NCBI GenBank assembly: GCA_016932835.1
Contig: JAFGCD010000106.1
Location: 1-44,482 of the forward strand
Direction: 5' to 3'
DNA: 44,482 nucleotides
DNA from: Sedimentisphaerales bacterium
GTDB lineage: Bacteria; Planctomycetota; Phycisphaerae; Sedimentisphaerales; Anaerobacaceae
Part shown: positions 34,592 through 42,119 of the stretch, piece by piece
Layout of the letters: each line of letters begins with the position of its first letter
How positions within the stretch are numbered: position 1 is the first letter of the stretch
Translations under genes and position numbers: made by a program
Notes under the pieces: generated by a model
The model's database searches: none
What the model was told of the DNA's origin: nothing
What the model saw: the letters and a program-made list of their open reading frames with translations, nothing else

Positions 34592-34636
34592 TTGTATTTC
34601 CTTTCTTGCTGAGGCTCAGCCGGTATGCCGGCCGGT

Positions 34637-35077
34637 TTATTGTGAGAGCCGGAGCAGTTTGAATCCTGTTTTTTCGTCGAGTTTTCGCTGCGCTTCTATG
34701 CCTTCGATTTCTATTATTGTCACTTCGAGGATCAGGAATGTCTTCGCTCCGCCCCTGGGGCATCCGACGACTGCCTGGTCGCCTTTGCCGACGGCGGAGT
34801 GGATGTGCATTTTCGGGCCATCGTCGTCGCAGTATATCGTGCCGACGCCGAGCACTTCGCCGGGACCTATGAATTGCCTGAAGTCGGGGACGATTTTAGG
34901 CTCTTCCTGTTTGGGGCCGACGACGATATCTGCCTTTCTGAAGCCTCCTGTAATGAAGACTGCGGCGGACTTTATATTTTCCTTTTGCGCGAGGCCTTCG
35001 ATGCACTCGTAGAGGTCTTCACCTTCGAAGAGTCTTGCGGCGATGACCCGGCCTGTTTTACCTACGGCGTATTCCAT
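34637..35077 (-). CDS. PPC/DUF296-domain protein
   Basis: A 146-residue protein with the PPC (DUF296) fold: GKTGRVIAARLFEGEDLYECIEGLAQKENIKSA, then GGFRKADIV and a His-containing metal-like pocket in DGPKMHIHSAVGKGD, followed by a strand LILEVTIIEIEG. In bacteria these small domains are often stand-alone proteins of unknown function; in plants the same fold is linked to AT-hook DNA-binding proteins. It sits 45 bases upstream of the Gfo/Idh gene and 27 bases after the ABM gene. SD GAAAGG. Confidence 0.82.
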   Translation of the reverse strand: MEYAVGKTGRVIAARLFEGEDLYECIEGLAQKENIKSAAVFITGGFRKADIVVGPKQEEPKIVPDFRQFIGPGEVLGVGTIYCDDDGPKMHIHSAVGKGDQAVVGCPRGGAKTFLILEVTIIEIEGIEAQRKLDEKTGFKLLRLSQ

Positions 35078-35104
35078 TTTCGACGGACCTTTCTGCGGGC
35101 CTTG

Positions 35105-35407
35105 TCAGCCGGCGACTTTTTCCCAGAGGGTGACATCGAGCGGCTCGGCGAGCAGGTCGCCGGCCTTGGCGACGAATGCCTGGAGGTGGGGTGTTTGCAG
35201 ATGCTCGTCCAAGGCTTCTTTGCTCGTCCAATTCTCATAGAACAGAAACAGGCTTTTGTCTTCGGCGCCCTGGTGGAGGATGTAATCGATGCAGGCGGCT
35301 TCTTTATGCGTGGGTTCTATGAGGGCAAGCAGGGCATCTTTGGTCTGCTGCTCTTTTCCGGGTTTTGCTTTTATTCTTGCTGCTACTGTGAGATGTTTTT
35401 CCGACAT
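35105..35407 (-). CDS. ABM-domain quinol monooxygenase-like protein
   Basis: A 100-residue ferredoxin-like antibiotic biosynthesis monooxygenase (ABM) domain protein. Visible pattern: LTVAARIKAKPGKEQQTKDALLALIEPTHKEAACIDYILHQ, FLFYENWTSKEALDEHLQTPHLQAF, which is the classic YgiN/ABM layout. Known members oxidise quinols without metal or flavin, or act in antioxidant roles. It has a good SD (AGGAG) and follows the FG-GAP gene by 30 bases. Confidence 0.85.
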   Translation of the reverse strand: MSEKHLTVAARIKAKPGKEQQTKDALLALIEPTHKEAACIDYILHQGAEDKSLFLFYENWTSKEALDEHLQTPHLQAFVAKAGDLLAEPLDVTLWEKVAG

Positions 35408-35437
35408 TTAGTTTCTCCTGCGATAAGAATAGTTGTT

Positions 35438-36793
35438 CTATGGCGAGTAGTAATTGTAGCACTGTTTGAGTCTGCGGTAGTTTCTGTCTGTCCAGAGTCT
35501 TTCGCGGCTTGGTCTGGGGTTGGGGGCTTCGTTGGCGTAGATATGGAGCTCGCTGCCGTTGAGGACGATTATTTCCTCCCGCCAATCGCCGGCGACATCG
35601 GCTACGAATAGCCTGTCAGCTTTTTCTGGGAAGGTTGCGACGAAACGGCCTGTTAGCGGCTCGAAGAGGCAGACATCGCCGCTTTCGTGCCTTTCCTTCG
35701 CGCAGGCGAGCTGGCGTTTTTCTCCCGTCCAGTCGATGGTGTTGATTATTTCGACGCCGCTTGCGGTCCAGCCCTGCGGGGCGACGTTGTCCATTTCGTA
35801 GTCGAAGACCATATTCCCTGCGGAATCGAAGACGAATGGTTTTTGGTGCTCGTTGTACCGGGATCGGCACCATACGAATATCTCGTCGCTGCCTGGTTTG
35901 AAGCGTCCGACAGCGGCGTTCTGCGGCTCCTGCTTTTTGAAGTGGCGCCGCCAGATAGGTCCGCCGATTCCGAGGACCTGTACCTGGTTGGCGCCCTCTT
36001 CGAGCAGTACGACTTCGAGTCCCTTTCTGTCGGGCAGGACGTCGGCAACGAATACGCTGTCGATGTGGTATCGGTCCTCGATTGCGCGGGCGAGGAGCTT
36101 TCCGTCGGGGGAGAAAATCGTTTCTCCGAGGATTTCGTCACGGCCGTCGCCGTCGAGATCGGCGAGGCGCGCTGCGTTGTGGGCGCAGCTTGCGAATTTG
36201 TCGGTCCGCCAGAGCGGATCGCCGCCTGCGAGGAGATTCTTTATTGTATAGGCGGCGAGGAATCTTCCGGTTCGATAGCCGTTTTTGTTCGTAGCCTGGA
36301 GAAGGATGTCGAAGTCTTTGCCTGTGCCGCGGAAGTCGGCGATCATGGCCGTCTCCCAGCGCTGAGCGCCGTCGGGAACGGGCGGAGCAGCCTTGGCCTT
36401 TTGACGTCCGGTGGCGCCTTCGACAACATGCAGGGCCGAATCCTTTGTCAGGAAAACAACTTCGCATTTGCCGTCGCCGTCGATGTCGCCTGCGGCGACT
36501 CCGGGGCCGCAATGGCCCGGCAAGCCCTGGCTTTCGCTCTGGCCTCCTACGGCGATATCGGTCTTGAGAATCCAGAGCTTTTTGCCGTCGCCTGCGTATG
36601 CGGCGAGATGCCCGGGGACGGTTACGAGGTAATCCACGGAGCCGCTGTCGTCCACGTCGGCGGTGATGATTCCGCCGGCGGAATCCTGAGGGGCGGGGAT
36701 ATCGAGCTTTATTACAAACGGCCCGGCCCAAGCCGGCGCCGAAAACAACCAGCCAGCGACAAAACCCGATAGAATAATCCCGCAGCGCGACAT
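35438..36793 (-). CDS. Exported FG-GAP/VCBS beta-propeller protein, lyase-like
   Basis: An exported protein of 451 residues if the ATG at 36793 is used (SD AAAGGA is 7 bases upstream); the frame also opens at 36808. Signal peptide 1-23 (cleaved after AWA). Repeated Asp-rich calcium loops mark blades: DVDDSGSVD, GDIDGDGKCE, DLDGDGRDEI. The FG-GAP/VCBS propeller is the fold of family PL11 rhamnogalacturonan lyases and of integrin-like proteins. The C-terminal end LWTDRNYRRLKQCYNYYS resembles the tail of such lyases. Catalytic residues cannot be assigned. It heads the four-gene operon, so polysaccharide attack outside the cell is the simplest role. Confidence 0.7.
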   Translation of the reverse strand: MSRCGIILSGFVAGWLFSAPAWAGPFVIKLDIPAPQDSAGGIITADVDDSGSVDYLVTVPGHLAAYAGDGKKLWILKTDIAVGGQSESQGLPGHCGPGVAAGDIDGDGKCEVVFLTKDSALHVVEGATGRQKAKAAPPVPDGAQRWETAMIADFRGTGKDFDILLQATNKNGYRTGRFLAAYTIKNLLAGGDPLWRTDKFASCAHNAARLADLDGDGRDEILGETIFSPDGKLLARAIEDRYHIDSVFVADVLPDRKGLEVVLLEEGANQVQVLGIGGPIWRRHFKKQEPQNAAVGRFKPGSDEIFVWCRSRYNEHQKPFVFDSAGNMVFDYEMDNVAPQGWTASGVEIINTIDWTGEKRQLACAKERHESGDVCLFEPLTGRFVATFPEKADRLFVADVAGDWREEIIVLNGSELHIYANEAPNPRPSRERLWTDRNYRRLKQCYNYYSP

Positions 36794-37016
36794 AATGCAT
36801 CCTTTCATCTATAGAGCCATTCCAACGAACAGACCGATTCTACCCGATGAGCGAGCAAAAGAAAAGGCTTACCTGCTGGCGTTATTAAACGCACACAATT
36901 GAAGCTGGATTATGAACTTTGGATACTGCCGGGAAGAAAACCATGTTTGGAGTTTCCATGTCGATGAGAAGCAGGGATAATTCACTCGATCTTACAGGAG
37001 ACAAGACTGCGCAATC
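36794..37016. other. Divergent region between the lyase-like operon and the methyltransferase
   Basis: About 220 bases, AT-richer toward 37016. It must hold both promoters. AGGAG at about 36996-37000 is upstream of the GTG start at 37017 by a long spacing. No tRNA, repeat or attachment-site pair is visible. Confidence 0.4.
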
Positions 37017-38024
37017 GTGCATGCCCGAATAAGAGAGAATATATTGATAACCACAACTAAAGATCACGTTGACTATTTGCCGCAGGCGGTATCGGCTTTA
37101 GGGAATCCGCAAATAGACATTCCGCGGATTGCCAAGGATGAGCATTTGATTACACAGATTGAATCTGCAGTCCAGGAGATACCCACAAACCACAGGCTGT
37201 TCCAGGCTGACGCCCGGGATATGTCATTTATCGAAGATGAATCCGTCCATCTCGTGGTCACATCTCCTCCGTATTGGACATTGAAGGATTACCGGCATAA
37301 CGAAAATCAACTGGCCGAAGTAGAAGATTACGAGTCCTTTCTATCAGAATTGGACAAGGTATGGAAACACTGCAAACGGATACTGGTTCCGGGCGGCAGA
37401 TTGATTTGTGTCGTTGGCGATGTCTGCCTATCCCGAAGAAGGAACAATGGGCGACACGTTGTCGTTCCTTTGTATGCTTCCATTCAGGAGCATTGCAGAA
37501 AGATAGGCTACGACAACCTTGCGCCTATCATTTGGCACAAGATTTCAAATGTTCAGTACGAAGCTAACGGAAACGGAGGAGGATTCTTAGGTAAGCCTTA
37601 CGAACCTAACGGGGTGATCAAGAACGACATCGAGTTTATTCTCATGGAGCGCAAACACGGCGGTTACCGAAAACCATCGGTCCCTACGCGGATACTATCG
37701 GTCATATCCGACCAGAACCACAAGCAGTGGTTTCGTGCGATATGGTCCGGCGTGACAGGCGCATCGACCCGCAAACATCCGGCGCCCTATCCTGAAGAAC
37801 TGGCGGAAAGATTGATCAGGATGTTTTCTTTTGTAGGTGATATTGTTGTTGACCCGTTCATGGGGACCGGCACGACGACGGCTGCCGCCGCCAAATGGGG
37901 GAGAAACAGCATAGGCATTGAGATCGACCCGCACTATTTCAAGCTTGCGGAAGGACGCATTCGCAAAGCTACGAATTCTCTGTTCTCACAGTGTGACATC
38001 TTAACAAGAGTAGAAAAATCATAG
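37017..38024 (+). CDS. Beta-class DNA methyltransferase, N4-cytosine type
   Basis: A 335-residue site-specific DNA methyltransferase. The catalytic motif IV TSPPYW (in HLVVTSPPYWTLKDYR) comes before the AdoMet-binding motif I DPFMGTGTTTAA, the order of the beta class. The SPPY form of motif IV points to N4-cytosine methylation, though N6-adenine cannot be excluded. A target-recognition region lies between (residues ~130-260). GTG at 37017 is the annotated start; a TTG near 37042 is possible. It sits in an AT-richer islet and is followed by a 45-residue protein after one base. No restriction endonuclease is recognisable next to it. Confidence 0.88.
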   Translation: MHARIRENILITTTKDHVDYLPQAVSALGNPQIDIPRIAKDEHLITQIESAVQEIPTNHRLFQADARDMSFIEDESVHLVVTSPPYWTLKDYRHNENQLAEVEDYESFLSELDKVWKHCKRILVPGGRLICVVGDVCLSRRRNNGRHVVVPLYASIQEHCRKIGYDNLAPIIWHKISNVQYEANGNGGGFLGKPYEPNGVIKNDIEFILMERKHGGYRKPSVPTRILSVISDQNHKQWFRAIWSGVTGASTRKHPAPYPEELAERLIRMFSFVGDIVVDPFMGTGTTTAAAAKWGRNSIGIEIDPHYFKLAEGRIRKATNSLFSQCDILTRVEKS

Positions 38025-38025
38025 A

Positions 38026-38163
38026 ATGGATTACCAAGACCAGATATCAGCAGCAGTTGAAACCGAAGATATTGACCGACTATTGAAGGAAGGCCGACAA
38101 ACGCTTCCAGGTTTGGGCAGGGTGTACAACCTATTTGTGGACGCTGAATCCGTGAGAGCTTAG
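38026..38163 (+). CDS. 45-residue protein between the methyltransferase and unknown gene
   Basis: A small frame MDYQDQISAAVETEDIDRLL...DAESVRA that starts one base after the methyltransferase stop (TAG at 38022-38024) and ends 4 bases before the next ATG. It is acidic and helical (AAVETEDIDRLLKEGR), with no Cys or TM. Tight coupling to both neighbours argues that it is translated. No family is recognised. Confidence 0.6.
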   Translation: MDYQDQISAAVETEDIDRLLKEGRQTLPGLGRVYNLFVDAESVRA

Positions 38164-38167
38164 AATT

Positions 38168-38692
38168 ATGTTTGAGTTTCTGAAACGAAAAAAGCGTGAC
38201 TTTCGCAAAGAGCTCAAGGCAATTACGGATATCGAGCAACCTCTAAGGTTCTGTCTATATCTGGAGCTATTGTGGCAATATGAGAAAGAGGTAGATCGTG
38301 AGACGGCTAGCGTCCTTGCCGTTCAAGTTAGCAATCATTTGATGGGTGATGATTTTGCGAAAGTCTACGGGAGTCTAACCCTGGAAGTCCAGAAAAAGGT
38401 GAATGCAATTAAGGAACGAATCGGGAAAAGAGTTGCCGAGGCAATGACGGCAAACACTGCTGTGCGCGAACTGATCATCAGGCATATAATGACAACTTAC
38501 TTGATATATCATTGCCTGTTTGACGCAACATGGCTTGACAGGCCTGAGATCAAGAACAGAGAGAAGTTGATTCGCGAATATGGCAGCGATGGTTATGAAG
38601 TACCTGAATCTGACAACTTCGATAAGTACATGGATTGTGCCTTGAACTTCATAGAGACAAGACGAGAGATTCATGAACAAGGCGCGCATTGA
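38168..38692 (+). CDS. 174-residue protein of unknown function, third gene of the methyltransferase islet
   Basis: I do not recognise a family. The N-terminus is strongly basic (MFEFLKRKKRDFRKELKAI), followed by an all-helical pattern (FCLYLELLWQYEKEVDR, KVNAIKERIGKRVAEAM, LIIRHIMTTYLIYHCLFDATW). No PD-(D/E)xK or HNH nuclease motif can be read, so it is not an obvious restriction enzyme. It is part of one transcript with the methyltransferase and the 45-residue protein, and its AT-rich composition matches them. It converges with the histidine kinase gene. Confidence 0.65.
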   Translation: MFEFLKRKKRDFRKELKAITDIEQPLRFCLYLELLWQYEKEVDRETASVLAVQVSNHLMGDDFAKVYGSLTLEVQKKVNAIKERIGKRVAEAMTANTAVRELIIRHIMTTYLIYHCLFDATWLDRPEIKNREKLIREYGSDGYEVPESDNFDKYMDCALNFIETRREIHEQGAH

Positions 38693-38742
38693 AAGACTGA
38701 ATCCCTCAGAAGCCCCATACAGATTGGACGCGCATAGATCGG

Positions 38743-41121
38743 TTATGCGTTTGCGGGCAGTGCGACTCGGAAGATTGCTCCTGACGGTCGTGCGGAGAGG
38801 ATTTCCACGAATCCGTTGTGCGCCTCGGCGAATCTCCTGACCAGGGCCAGGCCGAGTCCTGTTCCGGTTGTCTCGCGAGTGGCCTCGGAGCCGATGCGGT
38901 AGAATTCCTCGAAGATTTTCTTTCTCTGGCGGTGCGGGATGCCTGGGCCGTGATCCTCGACCTCTATGACGACGAATCCATCTTCGTTTCGGGTGCGGAC
39001 GATAACGCGCTTGTCCTGGGCGTTGCGGGCGTACTTGATTGCGTTGTCGATGAGATTCACGACTATCTGGGTGACAGCGTCGGGATCGAAGGCGGTCGGC
39101 CCGATTTCGCCCAACCGGGTCTCGATAGTAAAATCGTTCTGGGCGGCGTACGGCCTGATCATCTCGACGACCGCGGCGATGGATTTGTTCATATCGCCCA
39201 GGCTGAATTCGTATTTCTTGCGGCCTCGCTGGATGCGCGAGAAATCGAGGACGTTTTCGATGAGCCTGCTGAGTCTTTCGCTTTCCTGCCGCATGTTTCT
39301 GTAGTACTCGGCGACCTTATCCTTCGATTTGACCCAGTTTTTCTCGAGCATTTCCGAGTACATTCTTATCGACGTCAAAGGGGTTCTGAGTTCGTGGGAG
39401 ACGGCGGAGATGAAATCGTCCTTCTTTCTGGCGAGGCGCAACTGTGCGCGGGCGTTGAGCCAGAGGCTTGCGAGCCCCATTGCGACTGCTACGAGAACGA
39501 GTGTAATGATTCCGAAATACCATATTTTCATCTGGCTTATTTTGCGTCCGATTCTCGCCGGGTCCATCTCGATAAGATTCAGTACAATCTGCCCGAATCC
39601 GAAGTCCAGGATAGCCGAATATGCCGAACGGCCGTTGGTATTTTTCGCCAGTTCGTAGGTCATTCCGTCGCGCATGAACCTGCCTGCGGATTCGGCGACC
39701 TCTTGGATAAGGGCGGACTCATCGAGCTGGAAGCCCTGGACGAAGTGCTTGTCTTCGATCTGGACGTGCCTGAGCATGAATATCTGGCCGTCGAAGACGG
39801 ATTCAGTTTCGCCGGTGAGCGGCGTCTTCAAGGGTACAAAGGGTTCGATGCGGACCTGCACCATATCGAGACCTTCCTTTGTATTTTCATCGAACAGATT
39901 GAGCGTTTGCGCCATTTGGGTTTGTGGTCTGACTGCAAACCTGCTGCCGGCCTGCGAACCAAGGCCTCGGCGAGACTGCGATTCTCCTACCGGCTCGGTC
40001 GCCGTCACTTGGGTGCCGTAGCTGTACGCACTGCGGCTGTCCCGATTCGGATCGTTCGATTGGCTGCTCTGATCCGTCCGCTCGTTCACCTGCTCGGCGA
40101 GCCCCTCAGTTCGCAAAACAACCTGCCCACCTCTGCTCTGCTCGGGAGCATCTATTGCTTTCGCTAACGAAGCCGTCGTATTGATCGACTCGGCATCTTC
40201 TTTTCGGTCTGTCGACGTATTGCTCACATTCGGCGATTCATTCTCTCGCGAGGATTCAAGCAACTCGGCTTGGACGTCGGGCAGGTCATCGACGGTCTGG
40301 GCTCGCTGCTGGAGCAGCGGTAACGAGGTGTTACTGATATAGTCCTGCTCAACCACAGCTCGGCTGCGACTATAAACTTGAGCCCCCTGGTCGGTATTCT
40401 GAAAGCTGTCGATAGGATAGTTTTTGCTGCGAGCGCCCTTCGAAGGCTGAGCTTCGGCTAACTGTTTGAGTGACTCGGACTTGCCGGCGGAAATATCGGC
40501 CTTCTGTTTTTTCTGATCTTCGGCAAGGGTCTTGCTCTCGAGAGACCATTCACGTTCGGGCAAAGCAGTCTTGTCCTTATCGAGCTTGCCGAGGATCGCA
40601 ACGAAATCGGTTTGGACCTCGCTGTCCTTCAGGTCGAGATTAGCCTTTCGATTGAGAACTGGCAGGAGATTTTCTCTGATATTTATCCTGTTAATTCCCA
40701 CTTCGGCATAGAAGTCATTATCGGCGTTTGGGTCCTGAGCGGCGATTTGGAAGTCATCATTTGGGGTAATTATGTTCCCGTCCGGTTCGAGCTGGAACTG
40801 CCCGTAGGCCAGGCCCTGGCCGAGTTTGCCGGCAAGAGGCGAACGCAGCAGCGGCATCTGTTGCTGTTGTATTGCCAAGGCGTTGTCGGGGACGTAATAC
40901 TGCTGGTAGTCGGTGTAGGGTCGCTGCTGCTCGGCCTGCATGAATTCGTTTACCTTGCGGTTGACATCCTGCCTGATCTGCTCTGCGACGGCTGCGAACT
41001 CTCCGAGGCGCGCGCCTTCGAGGCCTCCGGCCCAGATTGAGATTGCATGGTAACCGAGGTACCCCAGGCCGCAAAGGGCGGCGAGTATTATTGCCGATAG
41101 AATAATCAGTCGTTTATACAT
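38743..41121 (-). CDS. Sensor histidine kinase with ~500-residue extracytoplasmic region
   Basis: A 792-residue membrane kinase. TM1 lies at ~6-28, then ~500 residues outside the membrane, then TM2 at 533-555. The transmitter follows: dimerisation/phosphoacceptor helix with His576 (FISAVSHELRTPLTSIRMYSEMLE), N box NLIDNAIKYARN, G boxes DHGPGIPHRQRKKIFEEF and TGTGLGLALVRRF. The outer region has no recognised sensor domain; its N-terminal part is rich in Gln, Asn and Ser (~120-400), a flexible or low-complexity look. The response regulator precedes it by 42 bases on the same strand, giving a two-gene unit. Confidence 0.93.
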   Translation of the reverse strand: MYKRLIILSAIILAALCGLGYLGYHAISIWAGGLEGARLGEFAAVAEQIRQDVNRKVNEFMQAEQQRPYTDYQQYYVPDNALAIQQQQMPLLRSPLAGKLGQGLAYGQFQLEPDGNIITPNDDFQIAAQDPNADNDFYAEVGINRINIRENLLPVLNRKANLDLKDSEVQTDFVAILGKLDKDKTALPEREWSLESKTLAEDQKKQKADISAGKSESLKQLAEAQPSKGARSKNYPIDSFQNTDQGAQVYSRSRAVVEQDYISNTSLPLLQQRAQTVDDLPDVQAELLESSRENESPNVSNTSTDRKEDAESINTTASLAKAIDAPEQSRGGQVVLRTEGLAEQVNERTDQSSQSNDPNRDSRSAYSYGTQVTATEPVGESQSRRGLGSQAGSRFAVRPQTQMAQTLNLFDENTKEGLDMVQVRIEPFVPLKTPLTGETESVFDGQIFMLRHVQIEDKHFVQGFQLDESALIQEVAESAGRFMRDGMTYELAKNTNGRSAYSAILDFGFGQIVLNLIEMDPARIGRKISQMKIWYFGIITLVLVAVAMGLASLWLNARAQLRLARKKDDFISAVSHELRTPLTSIRMYSEMLEKNWVKSKDKVAEYYRNMRQESERLSRLIENVLDFSRIQRGRKKYEFSLGDMNKSIAAVVEMIRPYAAQNDFTIETRLGEIGPTAFDPDAVTQIVVNLIDNAIKYARNAQDKRVIVRTRNEDGFVVIEVEDHGPGIPHRQRKKIFEEFYRIGSEATRETTGTGLGLALVRRFAEAHNGFVEILSARPSGAIFRVALPANA

Positions 41122-41163
41122 TTCATGCTGTCCGGCGGGTGCGATTGTCTGAGCCGCCGGTCC

Positions 41164-41856
41164 TTATGCCTCATACTTGTATCCTGCTCCGCGGACGGTC
41201 TTTATTATCTGGGGGTCGCTTGTGTCGGCCTCTATCTTGCTGCGAAGCTTTGCGATGTGCATATCCATAGTCCGCGTTCCGAGGTCTGTGAGGGTTTCGT
41301 TCCAGACCTCGCGGTACAGCTCTTCCCTGCTTATGACGCGATTCGGATTGGCGGCGAAGTATTGAATCATAGCCGCTTCGCGTTTGGATATTTCGATTTC
41401 GGTTCCGTCGCGTTTGACTTTCAGGGCGGGGATATCGACCTGGAGTCCTGCGAAGTCGAAGGTTTGGCCGACGGCCCTGGCAGGGTCGGTGCGGCGGAGG
41501 ATGGCCCTTATGCGAGCGAGCAGTTCTTCGAGAGAGAACGGCTTTGTGATGTAGTCGTCGGCTCCGATGTTAAGGCCGGCGACCCTCTCGCTTTCCTGGC
41601 CCTTGGCGGTCAGCATGATTATTGGCGTTTGCATGCCGGCTTGACGCCACCTGGTGCAAAGCTCCTCGCCGCTGATTTTCGGGAGCATGAGGTCGAGCAG
41701 GATAAGATCGAACTGCTTATCGTTTGCGATCCGGTCGGCCTCGAGGCCGTCAAGGGCCTCGGCGACCTTGAAATCGTGATACTCCAGAAAATCACGCAGC
41801 GCGGTGCGAATCTTCTGCTCGTCTTCGACTACCAATATCGATGGTTTCTCGTTCAT
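41164..41856 (-). CDS. OmpR/PhoB-family response regulator
   Basis: A 230-residue two-component regulator. The receiver domain (1-~120) has the acidic pair VVEDEQ, phospho-acceptor Asp55 (LILLDLMLPK), the conserved Thr (IIMLTAKG) and Lys (YITKPFSLEEL). The C-terminal winged helix (~130-230) has ISKREAAMIQYFAANPNRVISREELYREVW and the recognition-helix region RTMDMHIAKLRSKIE, followed by the wing IKTVRGAGYKYE. It heads the unit with the kinase. SD AGGTG lies about 6 bases before the ATG. A pair of TTTACA repeats upstream may be its own binding site. Confidence 0.95.
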   Translation of the reverse strand: MNEKPSILVVEDEQKIRTALRDFLEYHDFKVAEALDGLEADRIANDKQFDLILLDLMLPKISGEELCTRWRQAGMQTPIIMLTAKGQESERVAGLNIGADDYITKPFSLEELLARIRAILRRTDPARAVGQTFDFAGLQVDIPALKVKRDGTEIEISKREAAMIQYFAANPNRVISREELYREVWNETLTDLGTRTMDMHIAKLRSKIEADTSDPQIIKTVRGAGYKYEA

Positions 41857-41882
41857 AACTGCACCTGCATTTCTCTTCTAAT

Positions 41883-41927
41883 ATTATACGTCACAATGCG
41901 TATAGGCCTTTGTAAATACCCTGTAAA
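41883..41927 (-). promoter_or_regulatory. Promoter and direct repeat before the response regulator
   Basis: On the minus strand, TATAAT (41888-41883) lies 26 bases before the ATG. Upstream, TTTACA occurs at 41927-41922 and again at 41916-41911, 11 bases apart, the one-turn spacing typical of OmpR/PhoB-type sites. No good -35 box is visible. Confidence 0.4.
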
Positions 41928-42020
41928 AAGCCACTTTCGCCATTCTAAATGGGTCTGTCCGGCTTGGCAACGGTTAGGGGGCCGCATCGGCACAGGCTTG
42001 CGCCGAAAAATCCGTGAAAC

Positions 42021-42119
42021 TTGCCGGCATATCAGTTAATCTTTGCCGGCAGACAGGCCCCTTGGGCCTATAATGAAGCTATTCAAGAGGATACGCTATG
42101 AGCAATGATATTGCCGGCA
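42021..42119 (+). promoter_or_regulatory. TTGCCGGCA triplicate and -10 box before the sugar porter
   Basis: TTGCCGGCA occurs at 42021-42029, 42043-42051 and 42111-42119, the last within the coding start. The first two are 22 bases apart, about two helical turns. A -10-like TATAAT is at 42069-42074. The repeat has a palindromic core GCCGGC. Confidence 0.4.

Noticed and set aside
35687..36772. 361-codon plus-strand frame opposite the FG-GAP gene
   Set aside because: The minus frame has a signal peptide and Asp-rich calcium loops; the plus frame is its shadow.
38818..40167. 449-codon plus-strand frame opposite the histidine kinase
   Set aside because: It mirrors a well-supported kinase transmitter; long antisense frames are common in high-GC genes.
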